DNA of 19,896 nucleotides, taken from NCBI GenBank assembly GCA_945938055.1, contig CAMEUH010000022.1:1-19896 (forward strand), given 5' to 3'. The notes under the pieces are model-generated. The model searched no databases. It had not been told where the DNA came from and was given only the letters and a program-made list of their open reading frames with translations. Below are positions 7,041-14,488 of this stretch, piece by piece; the stretch's first letter is position 1; each line of letters begins with the position of its first letter. The position numbers and the translations under genes are program-made. This stretch comes from an uncultured Eubacteriaceae bacterium. GTDB taxonomy: Bacteria; Bacillota; Clostridia; Lachnospirales; Lachnospiraceae.

Positions 7041-7793
7041 ATGAAAAAAACATTTATAACAGCATTTCTTACCGCAATGATGATACTGGTTCCTTCCATG
7101 CTTATATCTGCGAATGAAAAAAATCCGGAAAAAGAATATTCCATTTCTGCCATTGACCTGACTGTTTCTGTGACAGAAGACTTAAATGTCCTTACCAGAA
7201 ACGTATCCGAAGGAAATCCTGCTCTGGAAATTCTGGATGCAGAGCCAATTGCTTTACAGAATTCCTATCTGCAGAATCATATTTACCTGGATGCATTTCC
7301 AGATGACTTATCCTATGAAATTATTGTAACTGCAACCGATATTCATAATGATGATGCCAAAAACTTTAGCGACCTAAATGAGAATGATTTCGCGGAATAC
7401 TGTGAAAAGTTAAAGAGTGGATATGCAGAGGGTGGTCATGAAGAACTTCTTTCCATGGAAATTTACCAGAATGATGTGACAAAATATGTCTACACCTACA
7501 CTCACAGTACGTTAAATGACGTATCCTCTTACATTGCACGTTACTACACCGTCATGAACGGACGAAATTACAATTTTACCTTACAGACAAACGATCTTGA
7601 AATCACGGATGAGCTTGACTCCCAGCTGCAGTCCATTGTTGACAGCGCACAATATGCAAAAGTAAAATCCTCCATCACAGAATCGGGATTATTCATGGAA
7701 TTATATGAAACCCTAATTGGCTTTGGCTTAACCGTATTGATTCTGGGTACCATTTTATTCCTTCTCATCCGTTCCTCGAAAAAGCCGCATTAA
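7041..7793 (+). CDS. Exported, C-terminally membrane-anchored protein of unknown function
   Basis: I do not recognise the family. The 250 residues show an N-terminal signal peptide (MKKT followed by a hydrophobic run, with likely cleavage after LISA near residue 24). An extracellular domain of about 195 residues follows, rich in Asp, Glu, Asn and Tyr and without cysteines. One C-terminal membrane helix (about 221-243) precedes a short basic tail, RSSKKPH. This predicts a protein anchored in the membrane with its main domain outside the cell. The ATG has AAGGAG upstream. It is the only complete plus-strand gene, stands alone between a divergent promoter and a terminator, and has no informative neighbour. 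A sensory or envelope-stress role is possible but unsupported. Confidence 0.85.
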   Translation: MKKTFITAFLTAMMILVPSMLISANEKNPEKEYSISAIDLTVSVTEDLNVLTRNVSEGNPALEILDAEPIALQNSYLQNHIYLDAFPDDLSYEIIVTATDIHNDDAKNFSDLNENDFAEYCEKLKSGYAEGGHEELLSMEIYQNDVTKYVYTYTHSTLNDVSSYIARYYTVMNGRNYNFTLQTNDLEITDELDSQLQSIVDSAQYAKVKSSITESGLFMELYETLIGFGLTVLILGTILFLLIRSSKKPH

Positions 7794-7798
7794 GAACC

Positions 7799-7832
7799 AA
7801 AAAACGGGGCAAACATTCATGCCCCGTTTTTT
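7799..7832. terminator. Bidirectional Rho-independent terminator between convergent genes
   Basis: The arms AAAACGGGGC (7801-7810) and GCCCCGTTTT (7821-7830) are perfectly complementary with a 10-base loop. T runs follow on the plus strand, and the mirrored A run gives T on the minus strand. It serves both the 7041 gene and the (p)ppGpp synthetase. The plus-strand T run reaches the synthetase stop codon (7833-7835). Confidence 0.92.
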
Positions 7833-8525
7833 TTATATGATATGATTTACTTCTTCCACATAATCCAGTTTTCTACGGATGGACTCCATCTTTTTATCGG
7901 TTTCATAAATAGTATCCGCACATTCTTTTAATTCCCTGACAATTTTTTCATCTTCGTCACCAACATACTTCTTATAGTGAATCTGATGCTCCAGTGATGC
8001 CCAGAAATCCATGGCAATGGTACGAATCTGCACTTCTACCTTCATGTGCTCCTTCCGGTCGGAAAGGAAAATTGGAACTTCCACCACAATATGCAGACTA
8101 CGGTATCCATTTTCCTTTGGATGCTGGATATAATCCTTTATCTGAACCATTTTAATGTCATCCTGATTGGTAAGCATCTCAGCAACCGCATAGATATCTT
8201 CAATAAACGGACATATTACACGGATTCCTGCAATATCATTCATGTTCTCACGAATACTTTCAAAGGTTAAATCGAACCCCTTCCGGTTTGCCTTCTCAAA
8301 AATACTCATGGGCTGCTTGATTCGGGACTTAATGGTTCCGATTGGATTTCTCTGGCTCTTAACCTGAAATTCCTCACTTAATACTTCAATTTTGGTTCGC
8401 ACCTCTTTAATCGCACAGCTGTACATCATCATCAGTTCCCGAAACTGTTCTGCCTGTGTACGAAATTCTGTATCGTTCTGTCTGGTCAGTGATTCTGCCA
8501 CCTCGTATGAAAAAGTCTGATCCAT
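7833..8525 (-). CDS. relQ: Small alarmone (p)ppGpp synthetase, RelQ/YjbM type
   Basis: A 230-residue single-domain RelA/SpoT nucleotidyltransferase that transfers pyrophosphate from ATP to GDP or GTP, making the stringent-response alarmone. Visible synthetase motifs are RIKQPMSIFEK near residue 67, NMNDIAGIRVIC near 94-105 (with the metal-binding Asp), the HPKENGYRSLH G-loop near 134-144, and VEVQIRTIAMDFWASLEH near 162-179. No hydrolase, TGS or ACT domain is present, which marks it as a small alarmone synthetase rather than the long Rel protein. The ATG at 8525 has GGGAG about 9 bases upstream. It is a single gene ending in the two-way terminator. The choice of RelQ over RelP rests on overall resemblance. 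Confidence 0.9.
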   Translation of the reverse strand: MDQTFSYEVAESLTRQNDTEFRTQAEQFRELMMMYSCAIKEVRTKIEVLSEEFQVKSQRNPIGTIKSRIKQPMSIFEKANRKGFDLTFESIRENMNDIAGIRVICPFIEDIYAVAEMLTNQDDIKMVQIKDYIQHPKENGYRSLHIVVEVPIFLSDRKEHMKVEVQIRTIAMDFWASLEHQIHYKKYVGDEDEKIVRELKECADTIYETDKKMESIRRKLDYVEEVNHII

Positions 8526-8629
8526 TTTCTACACTCCCATTTTCTGTCTGTATTTCTCGTTTTTTTGATTACCTTTTCCCCATAATCTTCCTTACCATTT
8601 CATTATATTGGAAAGATATGTACAAATTA

Positions 8630-8657
8630 TGTATAAATAATTAAAACATCATTGCAA
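8630..8657 (-). promoter_or_regulatory. Possible promoter of the (p)ppGpp synthetase gene
   Basis: TTGCAA (8657-8652), a 16-base spacer, then TATACA (8635-8630), in the 163-base gap after pgeF. A second TATAAT lies closer to the gene but lacks a fitting -35. I see no clear terminator between pgeF and this point. Confidence 0.35.
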
Positions 8658-8688
8658 ATCATTACAACTTTCCGATGGTTCTTTTAAA

Positions 8689-9546
8689 TTACCGGATACA
8701 TAAAAATGCACAGAGTCCTCCTCTTTTTCCACCGGATGCCCTATGGGAATGAAGCCAGGAACTATTACAGCAGGTACAAAGGTCAGGAAGAAAAACATTC
8801 TCCTCCTTCACTCCGGCATTTACCATATTATAATAATTGGCCAGATGTAGATTCAGAAAATATTTTCCATCTTCCTTTGCCACCAGAATTTTTTCTGACT
8901 GGTCTTTACCATAAGCCTTCTGAAACTGCGATGCAACATCACTGCTCACCTCATAACAATTGCCACAAATGGAAGGACCAATACACGCAATCAGATCTTC
9001 GGGTTTTGTTCCGAATTCATCGTTCATTTTCTCAATCGTATTCTGACAGATATTCCCTACGGTTCCTCTCCATCCGGAATGGCTAAGACCTATGGCCTTA
9101 TGTACAGGATCCGCAAAATATAATGGGACGCAGTCTGCATAAGAAGTAACCAGACAGACACCCGGTTCATTGGTAACCAGTCCATCTATGTCTGAAAAAT
9201 CACGTTCTCTTATAATCCCCATCCCTTTCTGACGATTTCCTACCCTCATGACATTCGTGGTATGAGTCTGATGGGAATATACCATGTCTTCTACGCAGAT
9301 TCCAAGTGCCTTTCCCATTCTCCTGAAGTTTTCAAGAACATTTTTTTCCTCATCCCCCACTGTAAAAGAAAGATTCATTTCACCAAAATATCCCGTGCTG
9401 ACCCCGCCAATCCGGGTGGAAAATCCATTTTTCAGCCAAGGAAGGTGATTTAGTGCTTCCTGTTCAATCAGTGCCACCTCTTCGGAAAGTACCACTCTGG
9501 TTGTCTGGATACCCTCTATTTTTTTTGCCTGTTTCCTGTCAAACAT
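8689..9546 (-). CDS. pgeF: PgeF/YfiH-family laccase-domain protein (peptidoglycan editing factor)
   Basis: A 285-residue member of the YlmD/YfiH family, long called multicopper polyphenol oxidase. In E. coli it is reported to prevent misincorporation of the wrong amino acid into peptidoglycan precursors. Other members act as purine nucleoside enzymes, so the reaction here is not settled by sequence. The metal site is visible: H92 in SHQTH, C139 in SYADCVPL and H156 in GLSHSGWRG, with the usual 17-residue Cys-His spacing. The C-terminal CTCC and HSHRASGGKRG segments fit the family. The ATG has GAGG seven bases upstream. It is the last gene of the lepB run, 12 bases after yraN. Confidence 0.92.
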   Translation of the reverse strand: MFDRKQAKKIEGIQTTRVVLSEEVALIEQEALNHLPWLKNGFSTRIGGVSTGYFGEMNLSFTVGDEEKNVLENFRRMGKALGICVEDMVYSHQTHTTNVMRVGNRQKGMGIIRERDFSDIDGLVTNEPGVCLVTSYADCVPLYFADPVHKAIGLSHSGWRGTVGNICQNTIEKMNDEFGTKPEDLIACIGPSICGNCYEVSSDVASQFQKAYGKDQSEKILVAKEDGKYFLNLHLANYYNMVNAGVKEENVFLPDLCTCCNSSWLHSHRASGGKRGGLCAFLCIR

Positions 9547-9558
9547 CCTGTTACCTCA

Positions 9559-9897
9559 CTAAAATGCATTTTTAATCAATGTAATTTTATTTTCCAGTAT
9601 TCCAACCACATCAAAGCGGATTGGCATGTCATCAATGTTATGCTCCATCAGATAATACTGGCAAACCTTGCGGATTTTAGCCTGTTTACGGGCATTCACA
9701 GCCTCAAGCGGCTCTCCCAGACGAAGCGTACTGCGATACTTGACCTCTATAAAGACAAGCTCCTCTTCTTCCTGCGCCACAATATCTATTTCACCAATTT
9801 TACACCGGTAATTCATGCAAAGAATCATATAACCGTTTTTTTCAAGATAATCCGCTGCAACCGCTTCATACTCCGACCCTTTTTCCCTCTTATTCAT
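9559..9897 (-). CDS. YraN/UPF0102 nuclease-fold protein
   Basis: 112 residues, the usual size for UPF0102. The restriction-endonuclease-like core is visible: G-x-EYEAVAADYLEKNGY at the N terminus, then GEIDIVAQ (Asp near residue 38) and FIEVKYR (Glu and Lys near 51-53), the PD-(D/E)xK-type catalytic pattern. The cellular role is not well defined; relatives sit next to rnhB as here. The start has only a weak ribosome binding site (GGGAAG, about 16 bases upstream). The ATG lies 9 bases after the preceding gene, so translational coupling is likely. Confidence 0.9.
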   Translation of the reverse strand: MNKREKGSEYEAVAADYLEKNGYMILCMNYRCKIGEIDIVAQEEEELVFIEVKYRSTLRLGEPLEAVNARKQAKIRKVCQYYLMEHNIDDMPIRFDVVGILENKITLIKNAF

Positions 9898-9906
9898 AAA
9901 TCTTTG

Positions 9907-10194
9907 TTATCTTCCCACCTTGCTCTTTAATTTGTCCATCTCATCAACAAACACCAGTATTTCTGCCACAACCTTATATAATTCCGGTGGAATCATGTCG
10001 CCGATTTCCAGCCTTGACAGAGTGTCCGCAAGCTTATCATCCTTGTAAAGAGGAACATCTGCTTCCTTTGCTTTTTCTATAATTTTCTCAGCCAGAGCCC
10101 CTTTTCCCGTTGCAAGAATCTTTGGTGCCTCATCCCCGGGATTATATGCCAGGGCAACGGCCTGTTTGGGCTTATCCTTCTTTAATTCTGCCAT
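9907..10194 (-). CDS. Stand-alone FlhB C-terminal-like protein (YlqH family)
   Basis: 95 residues matching the cytoplasmic C-terminal domain (FlhB-CC) of the flagellar export switch protein: the QAVALAYNP strand, GKGALAEKIIEKAKE helix, DVPLYKDDKLAD, and IPPELYKVVAEILVFV. The protein begins about where FlhB is cut. The autocleavage motif NPTH is absent (KPKQ stands there), so it looks like a permanently pre-cut domain without the membrane part. The Bacillus subtilis counterpart is YlqH, also beside ylqG and rnhB. Its function is not established. The AAGGAG site is strong. The gene follows the FliK-C-like gene after 38 bases, so the two likely act together. Confidence 0.88.
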   Translation of the reverse strand: MAELKKDKPKQAVALAYNPGDEAPKILATGKGALAEKIIEKAKEADVPLYKDDKLADTLSRLEIGDMIPPELYKVVAEILVFVDEMDKLKSKVGR

Positions 10195-10232
10195 TCCTTC
10201 TCCTTATCCGATGCATGATTCTATGCTTTCCA

Positions 10233-11858
10233 TTATGCCTTCATGTCAAACAAATACCTGCTTACCGGAATCACCGGACTGCTTACATCCAGAAAATCCT
10301 TTTCAAAATCCACCTGATTTGAGGTCCCTTCTTCTCTCACCGTCATGGTTGGCGTAAAATCATATCCTTTCTGATTCAACCGTTTTGTCAGAATATCAAT
10401 ATGTTCATAAATAAAATCCAGCATGGCTTCCGACTCCAGACAAAAATTGGTGGAAACATGATTACCGGCAGTCATCTTTACATAAACGTCCATGGGACCC
10501 AAATGCTCCATGTCAAGATGTAACAAAGCAGTCAAATCATCATTTTTTCCTGCCAGTGCTTTTTTATTGGTATACACATACAAATCGCCTTTTGCCTCGC
10601 CCTCCTGAAATTTTATAGGAATTTGAAGAAATGCCATCTGATGATTTAAGTCATTCATGAACTCCAGATTCGTTTTCACGGAATGAAGTCCCTTTGCCAT
10701 GTCAGAATTCTGTGCACCCGCTTTTTGCAATAATTCCTCTCCTTCATGAACGGTTTTGAGAAGATTTTCGTAAAATTCCTTCACATCTTTTTTCTGGGCA
10801 ACATCCTCCGGCTTTAAAAAAAGTTTCTCTTTCAGAAGTCCCTCAAAAAGCGATTTAAATTCTTCACTTTGCGCAAGTCTGGAAAGCGTCTCTTTTGGCA
10901 TTTCATGATTTCGAAACAGTGTCTTAAAAAAATCCGTTTTTTCCTGCTCCGTTTTGCCCTGTTTCTTTACCAGTTCCAGAATTTCTTCGGCAGGCTTTTT
11001 TAAAACTTCTTCCATCTTTTCCGGATTTTTCATGCCATCAGAACGAATCGGCAACTGATTCGTTGTTTCTGGATTTTTCTCTTTACGTACGTTATCCTTG
11101 ATTGCAGGCGATTCTGCGAAAGTAGTATTCTCTGTCTGTATGGTTTCTTTTGAAAAAAGTTCCAGAAAATCCCTGGCAAGTTCTGCCACACCGGTAGAAT
11201 TTCCTTCCTGCACCATCTGATTCACAAGACCATTAAAATCCTGTGCCAGAAACTTTATGGTCCCCGTCATGTCATGCTCATAATTCTTATACGCATCAAA
11301 CATTGTGATGTTGTCCTGTGTTACCGGCATTTCCAGCTTATACAGCCTTAAAACGGTATCCATGGATGCATCCGGGAATTTGGCAAGAAGCCTGGACACA
11401 TCATTTAATGTATTTTTATCAATCGGCATGTTCAAATCCAAAAGCCCTTTAATCATTGCAAGATTTTCCTTATTCATTGCAAGATTAGAAGCTTCCAGAG
11501 CCTTATTGGCAAGCACTATTTCCTGTGCACCGGAATCCAGCGGTTTTAATGAGATTTTATTATCATTTTTATCATTGACAAGAAATGTCACCATTTCTCC
11601 TTTTGAAAACGTCGCCTGCTGATTTTCCAACAACAGACTGGCGTTTAGGACCTGTCCATTTCCCATTTTTATGGAAACAGCTGTACCATTTACATCGGTT
11701 ACCTCGCCGGTAAAGATGTCACCTGCCAGCATATTCTTAATTTGTTCTACCGCATTTTTTACAACGGAAGAACCATTCGTTTCCCGTGATGGCATCTCCT
11801 GACCGGAAACATTGGTAAGATTATTCAGATAATTTCCCACATTCATATGATATGCCAA
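10233..11858 (-). CDS. Large protein with a FliK C-terminal-like (hook-length control) domain, YlqG-like
   Basis: 541 residues. The N-terminal part (about 38-110) has a small beta domain (GDIFTGEVTDVNGTAVSIKM). A long, charged, mostly helical middle (about 110-390), rich in Lys, Glu and Asn, follows. The C-terminal region (about 420-525) resembles the flagellar hook-length control domain: LTALLHLDMEHLGPMDVYVKM, then a helix ending TKRLNQKGYDFTPTMTV. In flagella this domain contacts FlhB; here a lone FlhB-CC-like gene is directly downstream. No flagellar gene is in the window. The start is TTG (11858), with AGGGGTGA six bases upstream. The next in-frame ATG (11846) is too far from that site. 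A function outside flagella is inferred, not shown. Confidence 0.8.
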   Translation of the reverse strand: MAYHMNVGNYLNNLTNVSGQEMPSRETNGSSVVKNAVEQIKNMLAGDIFTGEVTDVNGTAVSIKMGNGQVLNASLLLENQQATFSKGEMVTFLVNDKNDNKISLKPLDSGAQEIVLANKALEASNLAMNKENLAMIKGLLDLNMPIDKNTLNDVSRLLAKFPDASMDTVLRLYKLEMPVTQDNITMFDAYKNYEHDMTGTIKFLAQDFNGLVNQMVQEGNSTGVAELARDFLELFSKETIQTENTTFAESPAIKDNVRKEKNPETTNQLPIRSDGMKNPEKMEEVLKKPAEEILELVKKQGKTEQEKTDFFKTLFRNHEMPKETLSRLAQSEEFKSLFEGLLKEKLFLKPEDVAQKKDVKEFYENLLKTVHEGEELLQKAGAQNSDMAKGLHSVKTNLEFMNDLNHQMAFLQIPIKFQEGEAKGDLYVYTNKKALAGKNDDLTALLHLDMEHLGPMDVYVKMTAGNHVSTNFCLESEAMLDFIYEHIDILTKRLNQKGYDFTPTMTVREEGTSNQVDFEKDFLDVSSPVIPVSRYLFDMKA

Positions 11859-11883
11859 CGTCTGTCACCCCTGTCGCAATCGA

Positions 11884-12645
11884 TTACTCCATAAAATTCC
11901 TGATAAAAGTTTTTCTGTGAATCGGACTCGGTCCATACTTTCGTATGGCTTCAATATGTGCAGCACTTCCATAGCCTTTATGTCCTTCAAAGCCATATTC
12001 CGGATAAATTGCTGCGTAATCCTTCATCATCCGGTCTCTTGTCACCTTTGCAATAATGCTGGCAGCACCTATGCTGATACTCTTGGCATCACCCTTTATG
12101 ATGGCAACCTGTTTTACCGAAACATTTGGAATAGTTACTGCATCATTTAATAATATATCGGGTGTTACGGAAAGATTTTCAATAGCCTGTCTCATTGCCT
12201 CATAAGTAGCATTTAAAATATTAATTTCATCAATTCTCTCCGGTGATGAAATTCCTACCCCGACAGCAACTGCCTGTTCCATGATTACATCATACAATTC
12301 TTCTCTCTTTTTCTCCGAAAGCTGCTTGGAATCATTAATATATAAAATATTACAGTCTTTTGGCAGAATAACGGCTCCGGCAACAACAGGACCTGCCAAC
12401 GGTCCTCTTCCTGCCTCATCAATACCGCAAATGTAAGAATAATCCGCATATTTCCGTTCAAACTCACTCAGATGATAGATTCGTTTTTTTTCTTCCTCCA
12501 GCCTTTCAAGCTCTTTTTTGCATTTTTGAATAAGATTGATTACGCCAGCTCGTGTATCTTGTCCATACTTTTCAAACAGTGCCTCATAACCATCGATTCC
12601 TGCATCCGTAAATTCTTTTTTGATATCACTAATCTTTTCTGCCAT
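11884..12645 (-). CDS. rnhB: Ribonuclease HII
   Basis: Cleaves the RNA strand of RNA-DNA hybrids and nicks at single ribonucleotides in DNA. The 253 residues include the Firmicutes-type N-terminal extension (about 1-65, with a charged coiled-coil-like run KKELERLEEEKKR). The catalytic core has CGIDEAGRGPLAGP with D76 and E77, then NDSKQLS, LLNDAVTI with D168, and IIKGDAKSISIGAASIIAKVTRDR. All active-site acids are present. The ATG has GGAG about 10 bases upstream, lying within the last codons of rbgA. Adjacency to rbgA, the YlqG-like and the YlqH-like genes copies the Bacillus order. Confidence 0.97.
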   Translation of the reverse strand: MAEKISDIKKEFTDAGIDGYEALFEKYGQDTRAGVINLIQKCKKELERLEEEKKRIYHLSEFERKYADYSYICGIDEAGRGPLAGPVVAGAVILPKDCNILYINDSKQLSEKKREELYDVIMEQAVAVGVGISSPERIDEINILNATYEAMRQAIENLSVTPDILLNDAVTIPNVSVKQVAIIKGDAKSISIGAASIIAKVTRDRMMKDYAAIYPEYGFEGHKGYGSAAHIEAIRKYGPSPIHRKTFIRNFME

Positions 12646-12650
12646 GTTCT

Positions 12651-13390
12651 TTATTCTCCAATCGATTGAGGAAATTCCAGTGCCATTTTTCCTATCATGC
12701 CACTTCGGAATTCATCCAGGACAAGCCCTGCCGCCTTGTCATAATCCGGTTCATTTCCTTTTTTAATACATTTTCTCGCATCTGCAATTTTTAAAAGGAT
12801 TTCCTCTGCATTTCCCTCTTCTGTTATTCCATAACGTCCGGCAAGATTTCCCGGATAATTCTCTTTTACAAAGCGAATCAGTTCCAGGGATAATTCCTAT
12901 TTAGCCGAATCCATTGCTTTCCCTTCGTGACTCCTGGTTTATTACCGGTCTTAGTACAGGCTTTTCCGGCAAACGAATTAATAAATGTGGATTTTCCCAC
13001 ATTCGGTATCCCCACAACCATGGCTCTGACCGGACGATTCAAAATTCCTCTTTTTCTGTCCCGTTCGAACTTTTCCTGGCAGGCCTTATCAATGACTGCA
13101 TTCACCTGCTTCATTCCTGCCCGGTTTCTGGAATCCAGCTGCACCACAAAAAAACCAAGTTTTTTGAAATATTCCGTCCATGCCAGATTAACATTGTCCG
13201 AAACAAGATCCGCTTTATTTAAAATAATCAGCCGGAACTTATTCTTTCCCAGCTGATCAATATCCGGGTTTCTGCTGCTTAAAGGAATTCTTGCATCCAC
13301 AAGTTCAATGACAAGATCAATTAATTTGATATCCTCCTGCATCATTCTCTTTGCCTTGGTCATATGACCCGGGTACCATTGAAACTGCAT
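12651..13390 (-). pseudogene. rbgA: Ribosome biogenesis GTPase RbgA (YlqF) with an internal deletion
   Basis: RbgA is a circularly permuted GTPase needed late in 50S assembly. The first frame (13390-12878, 170 codons) has WYPGHM at 5-10, G4 NKAD at 58-61, G1 GIPNVGKST at 127-135 and G2 around KPGVT at 151-155, then stops after KQWIRLN plus six foreign residues. The C-terminal domain continues in another frame from about 12897 to the TAA at 12653-12651: ELSLELIRFVKENYPG, AGRYGI, then YDKAAGLVLDEFRSG and ALEFPQ, as in the family. Compared with the 282-residue Bacillus protein, about 39 residues are missing, including G3 (DTPG) and the WPKFED segment. The lost length must be 3n+1 bases, roughly 115-125. 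The total is 740 bp. It is either an assembly error or a true deletion. The start has GGAG, 10 bases after lepB. Confidence 0.88.
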
Positions 13391-13400
13391 ATCTTTTCTC

Positions 13401-13961
13401 CTATTCTATCAAACCAAAAGAAGGAAACGGATAAATCCGAAGCCATGGTTTTCCAATAATATTTTCTCTTTTTACATTTCCAATCGTATAAAAACGACTG
13501 TCTTCACTATTGTTCCGATTATCTCCTAATACAAAATATTCATTCTCACCCAGTTTTACCGGTTCACTTGCAAGCCCCGGCGTCAGAATCTGATGCTCTG
13601 TCACATCATTAACCAGAACCATCCCATTAACATAAATTTTGCCATCCTTAATCTGAATCGTTTCACCTGGCAAAGCCACAATCCTCTTTACGAGTAGTTT
13701 TCCGGCATTGACTCCTTGTGCCCGGAATAAAATAATATCAAATCGTTCCGGATTGGCAAATTCATAAGATGCTTTATCAATCAAAAGCACCTCATCATTA
13801 TTCAGCATATCATTCATGGAATTTCCCACAACCGTATAACGATATCCAAACGTAATAACAACAAAATAAGCCAGACATACCACTGTAAGGAAATCCACAA
13901 CAAATTTTACAAAAAACTGGAGCTTTGTCCGTTCTTTATATGGTTTTCGATATTTTCTCAT
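13401..13961 (-). CDS. lepB: Type I signal peptidase
   Basis: Removes signal peptides from exported proteins on the outer face of the membrane. 186 residues, Gram-positive type: a short basic cytoplasmic tail, one membrane helix (about 19-40), then the catalytic domain. The nucleophile is S48 in VVGNSMNDML and the general base is K92 in LLVKRIVALPGE. The GDNRNNSEDSR box is near residues 146-156. The segment after the serine, NDML, lacks the usual Pro (SMxPTL), a small departure. It is preceded by an extended -10 promoter about 20 bases upstream and heads the lepB-rbgA-rnhB run. It could process the signal peptide of the 7041 product. Confidence 0.95.
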   Translation of the reverse strand: MRKYRKPYKERTKLQFFVKFVVDFLTVVCLAYFVVITFGYRYTVVGNSMNDMLNNDEVLLIDKASYEFANPERFDIILFRAQGVNAGKLLVKRIVALPGETIQIKDGKIYVNGMVLVNDVTEHQILTPGLASEPVKLGENEYFVLGDNRNNSEDSRFYTIGNVKRENIIGKPWLRIYPFPSFGLIE

Positions 13962-13981
13962 CTCATCCTTTTCCTAACACC

Positions 13982-13990
13982 ATTATAGCA
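13982..13990 (-). promoter_or_regulatory. Extended -10 promoter of the lepB operon
   Basis: TGCTATAAT (13990-13982) is a perfect extended -10 element. No good -35 is seen, as is usual for this class. The TG comes directly after the T tract of the rplS terminator, so terminator and promoter abut. Transcription would start near 13975, leaving a leader of about 14 bases. Confidence 0.55.
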
Positions 13991-14023
13991 AAAAAGGGAC
14001 AATACATTAAGTACTTGTCCCTT
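13988..14023 (-). terminator. Rho-independent terminator after rplS
   Basis: Stem AAGGGACAA (14023-14015) with TTGTCCCTT (14002-13994), a 12-base loop, then six T (13995-13990) on the minus strand. It lies 9 bases after the rplS stop codon and ends the rimM-trmD-rplS run. Confidence 0.88.
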
Positions 14024-14031
14024 ATCATGGA

Positions 14032-14379
14032 TTATTTTACTAATTCTTTAACCTTAGCAGCCTTACCCACTCTTGTTCTTAAGTAGTTAAGCTTAGCTCT
14101 TCTAACCTTACCAAGTCTAACAACTTCAATTTTCTCAACCGTTGGGGAATGTAATGGCCAAGTCTTTTCAACACCGATACCATTGGAAGTCTTTCTAACA
14201 GTAAATGTTTCTCTTGAACTTCCACCCTGTCTCTTAATTACGGTTCCTTCGAAAACCTGAACTCTTTCACGGTTTCCTTCCTTAATCTTAGCAGATACTC
14301 TTACAGTATCACCTACATTGAATGCTGGAACTTCAGCCTTTAACTGAGCAGCTTCAATATTCTTAATAATATCGTTCAT
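14032..14379 (-). CDS. rplS: 50S ribosomal protein L19
   Basis: 115 residues, normal for L19, a protein at the interface of the two ribosomal subunits. The family segments FNVGDTVRVSAKIKEGNRERVQ, FEGTVIKRQGG, SRETFTVRKTSNGIGVEKTWPLHSP and VRRAKLNYLR (here KVRRAKLNYLR) are intact. Codon choice is restricted compared with its neighbours, typical of a highly expressed gene. The ATG has a full AAGGAGG site. It stands 109 bases after trmD, with a structured leader between. Confidence 0.98.
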   Translation of the reverse strand: MNDIIKNIEAAQLKAEVPAFNVGDTVRVSAKIKEGNRERVQVFEGTVIKRQGGSSRETFTVRKTSNGIGVEKTWPLHSPTVEKIEVVRLGKVRRAKLNYLRTRVGKAAKVKELVK

Positions 14380-14488
14380 TTGTGACCTCCTTAAATTTAG
14401 ATGTTCTTAATATATACATACCAGAGGACCATCCATGTCTCACAGAAAAATACTTTATCACATAAATCGCATTTTTGCAAGCATTTTT
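14380..14488 (-). promoter_or_regulatory. rplS leader region with a possible internal promoter and small hairpin
   Basis: This 109-base gap has a weak promoter-like pair (TTGCAA 14480-14475, 17-base spacer, TAAAGT 14457-14452). Nearer the gene, a 23-base segment at 14438-14416 can fold with ACAT/ATGT outer and GGA/TCC inner pairing. Its position fits the L19 autoregulatory leader known in Firmicutes, but I cannot confirm the consensus by eye. No terminator is seen after trmD, so rplS may also be read from upstream. Confidence 0.35.

Noticed and set aside
8706..9086. Plus-strand frame of 126 codons
   Set aside because: It lies entirely opposite pgeF, whose metal-site motifs are intact. The His/Ser/Tyr-rich translation looks like antisense noise.
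12878..13390. A complete 170-residue short GTPase
   Set aside because: The RbgA C-terminal domain follows directly in another frame and the reading ends in six residues unlike the family, so this is a broken gene rather than a short one.
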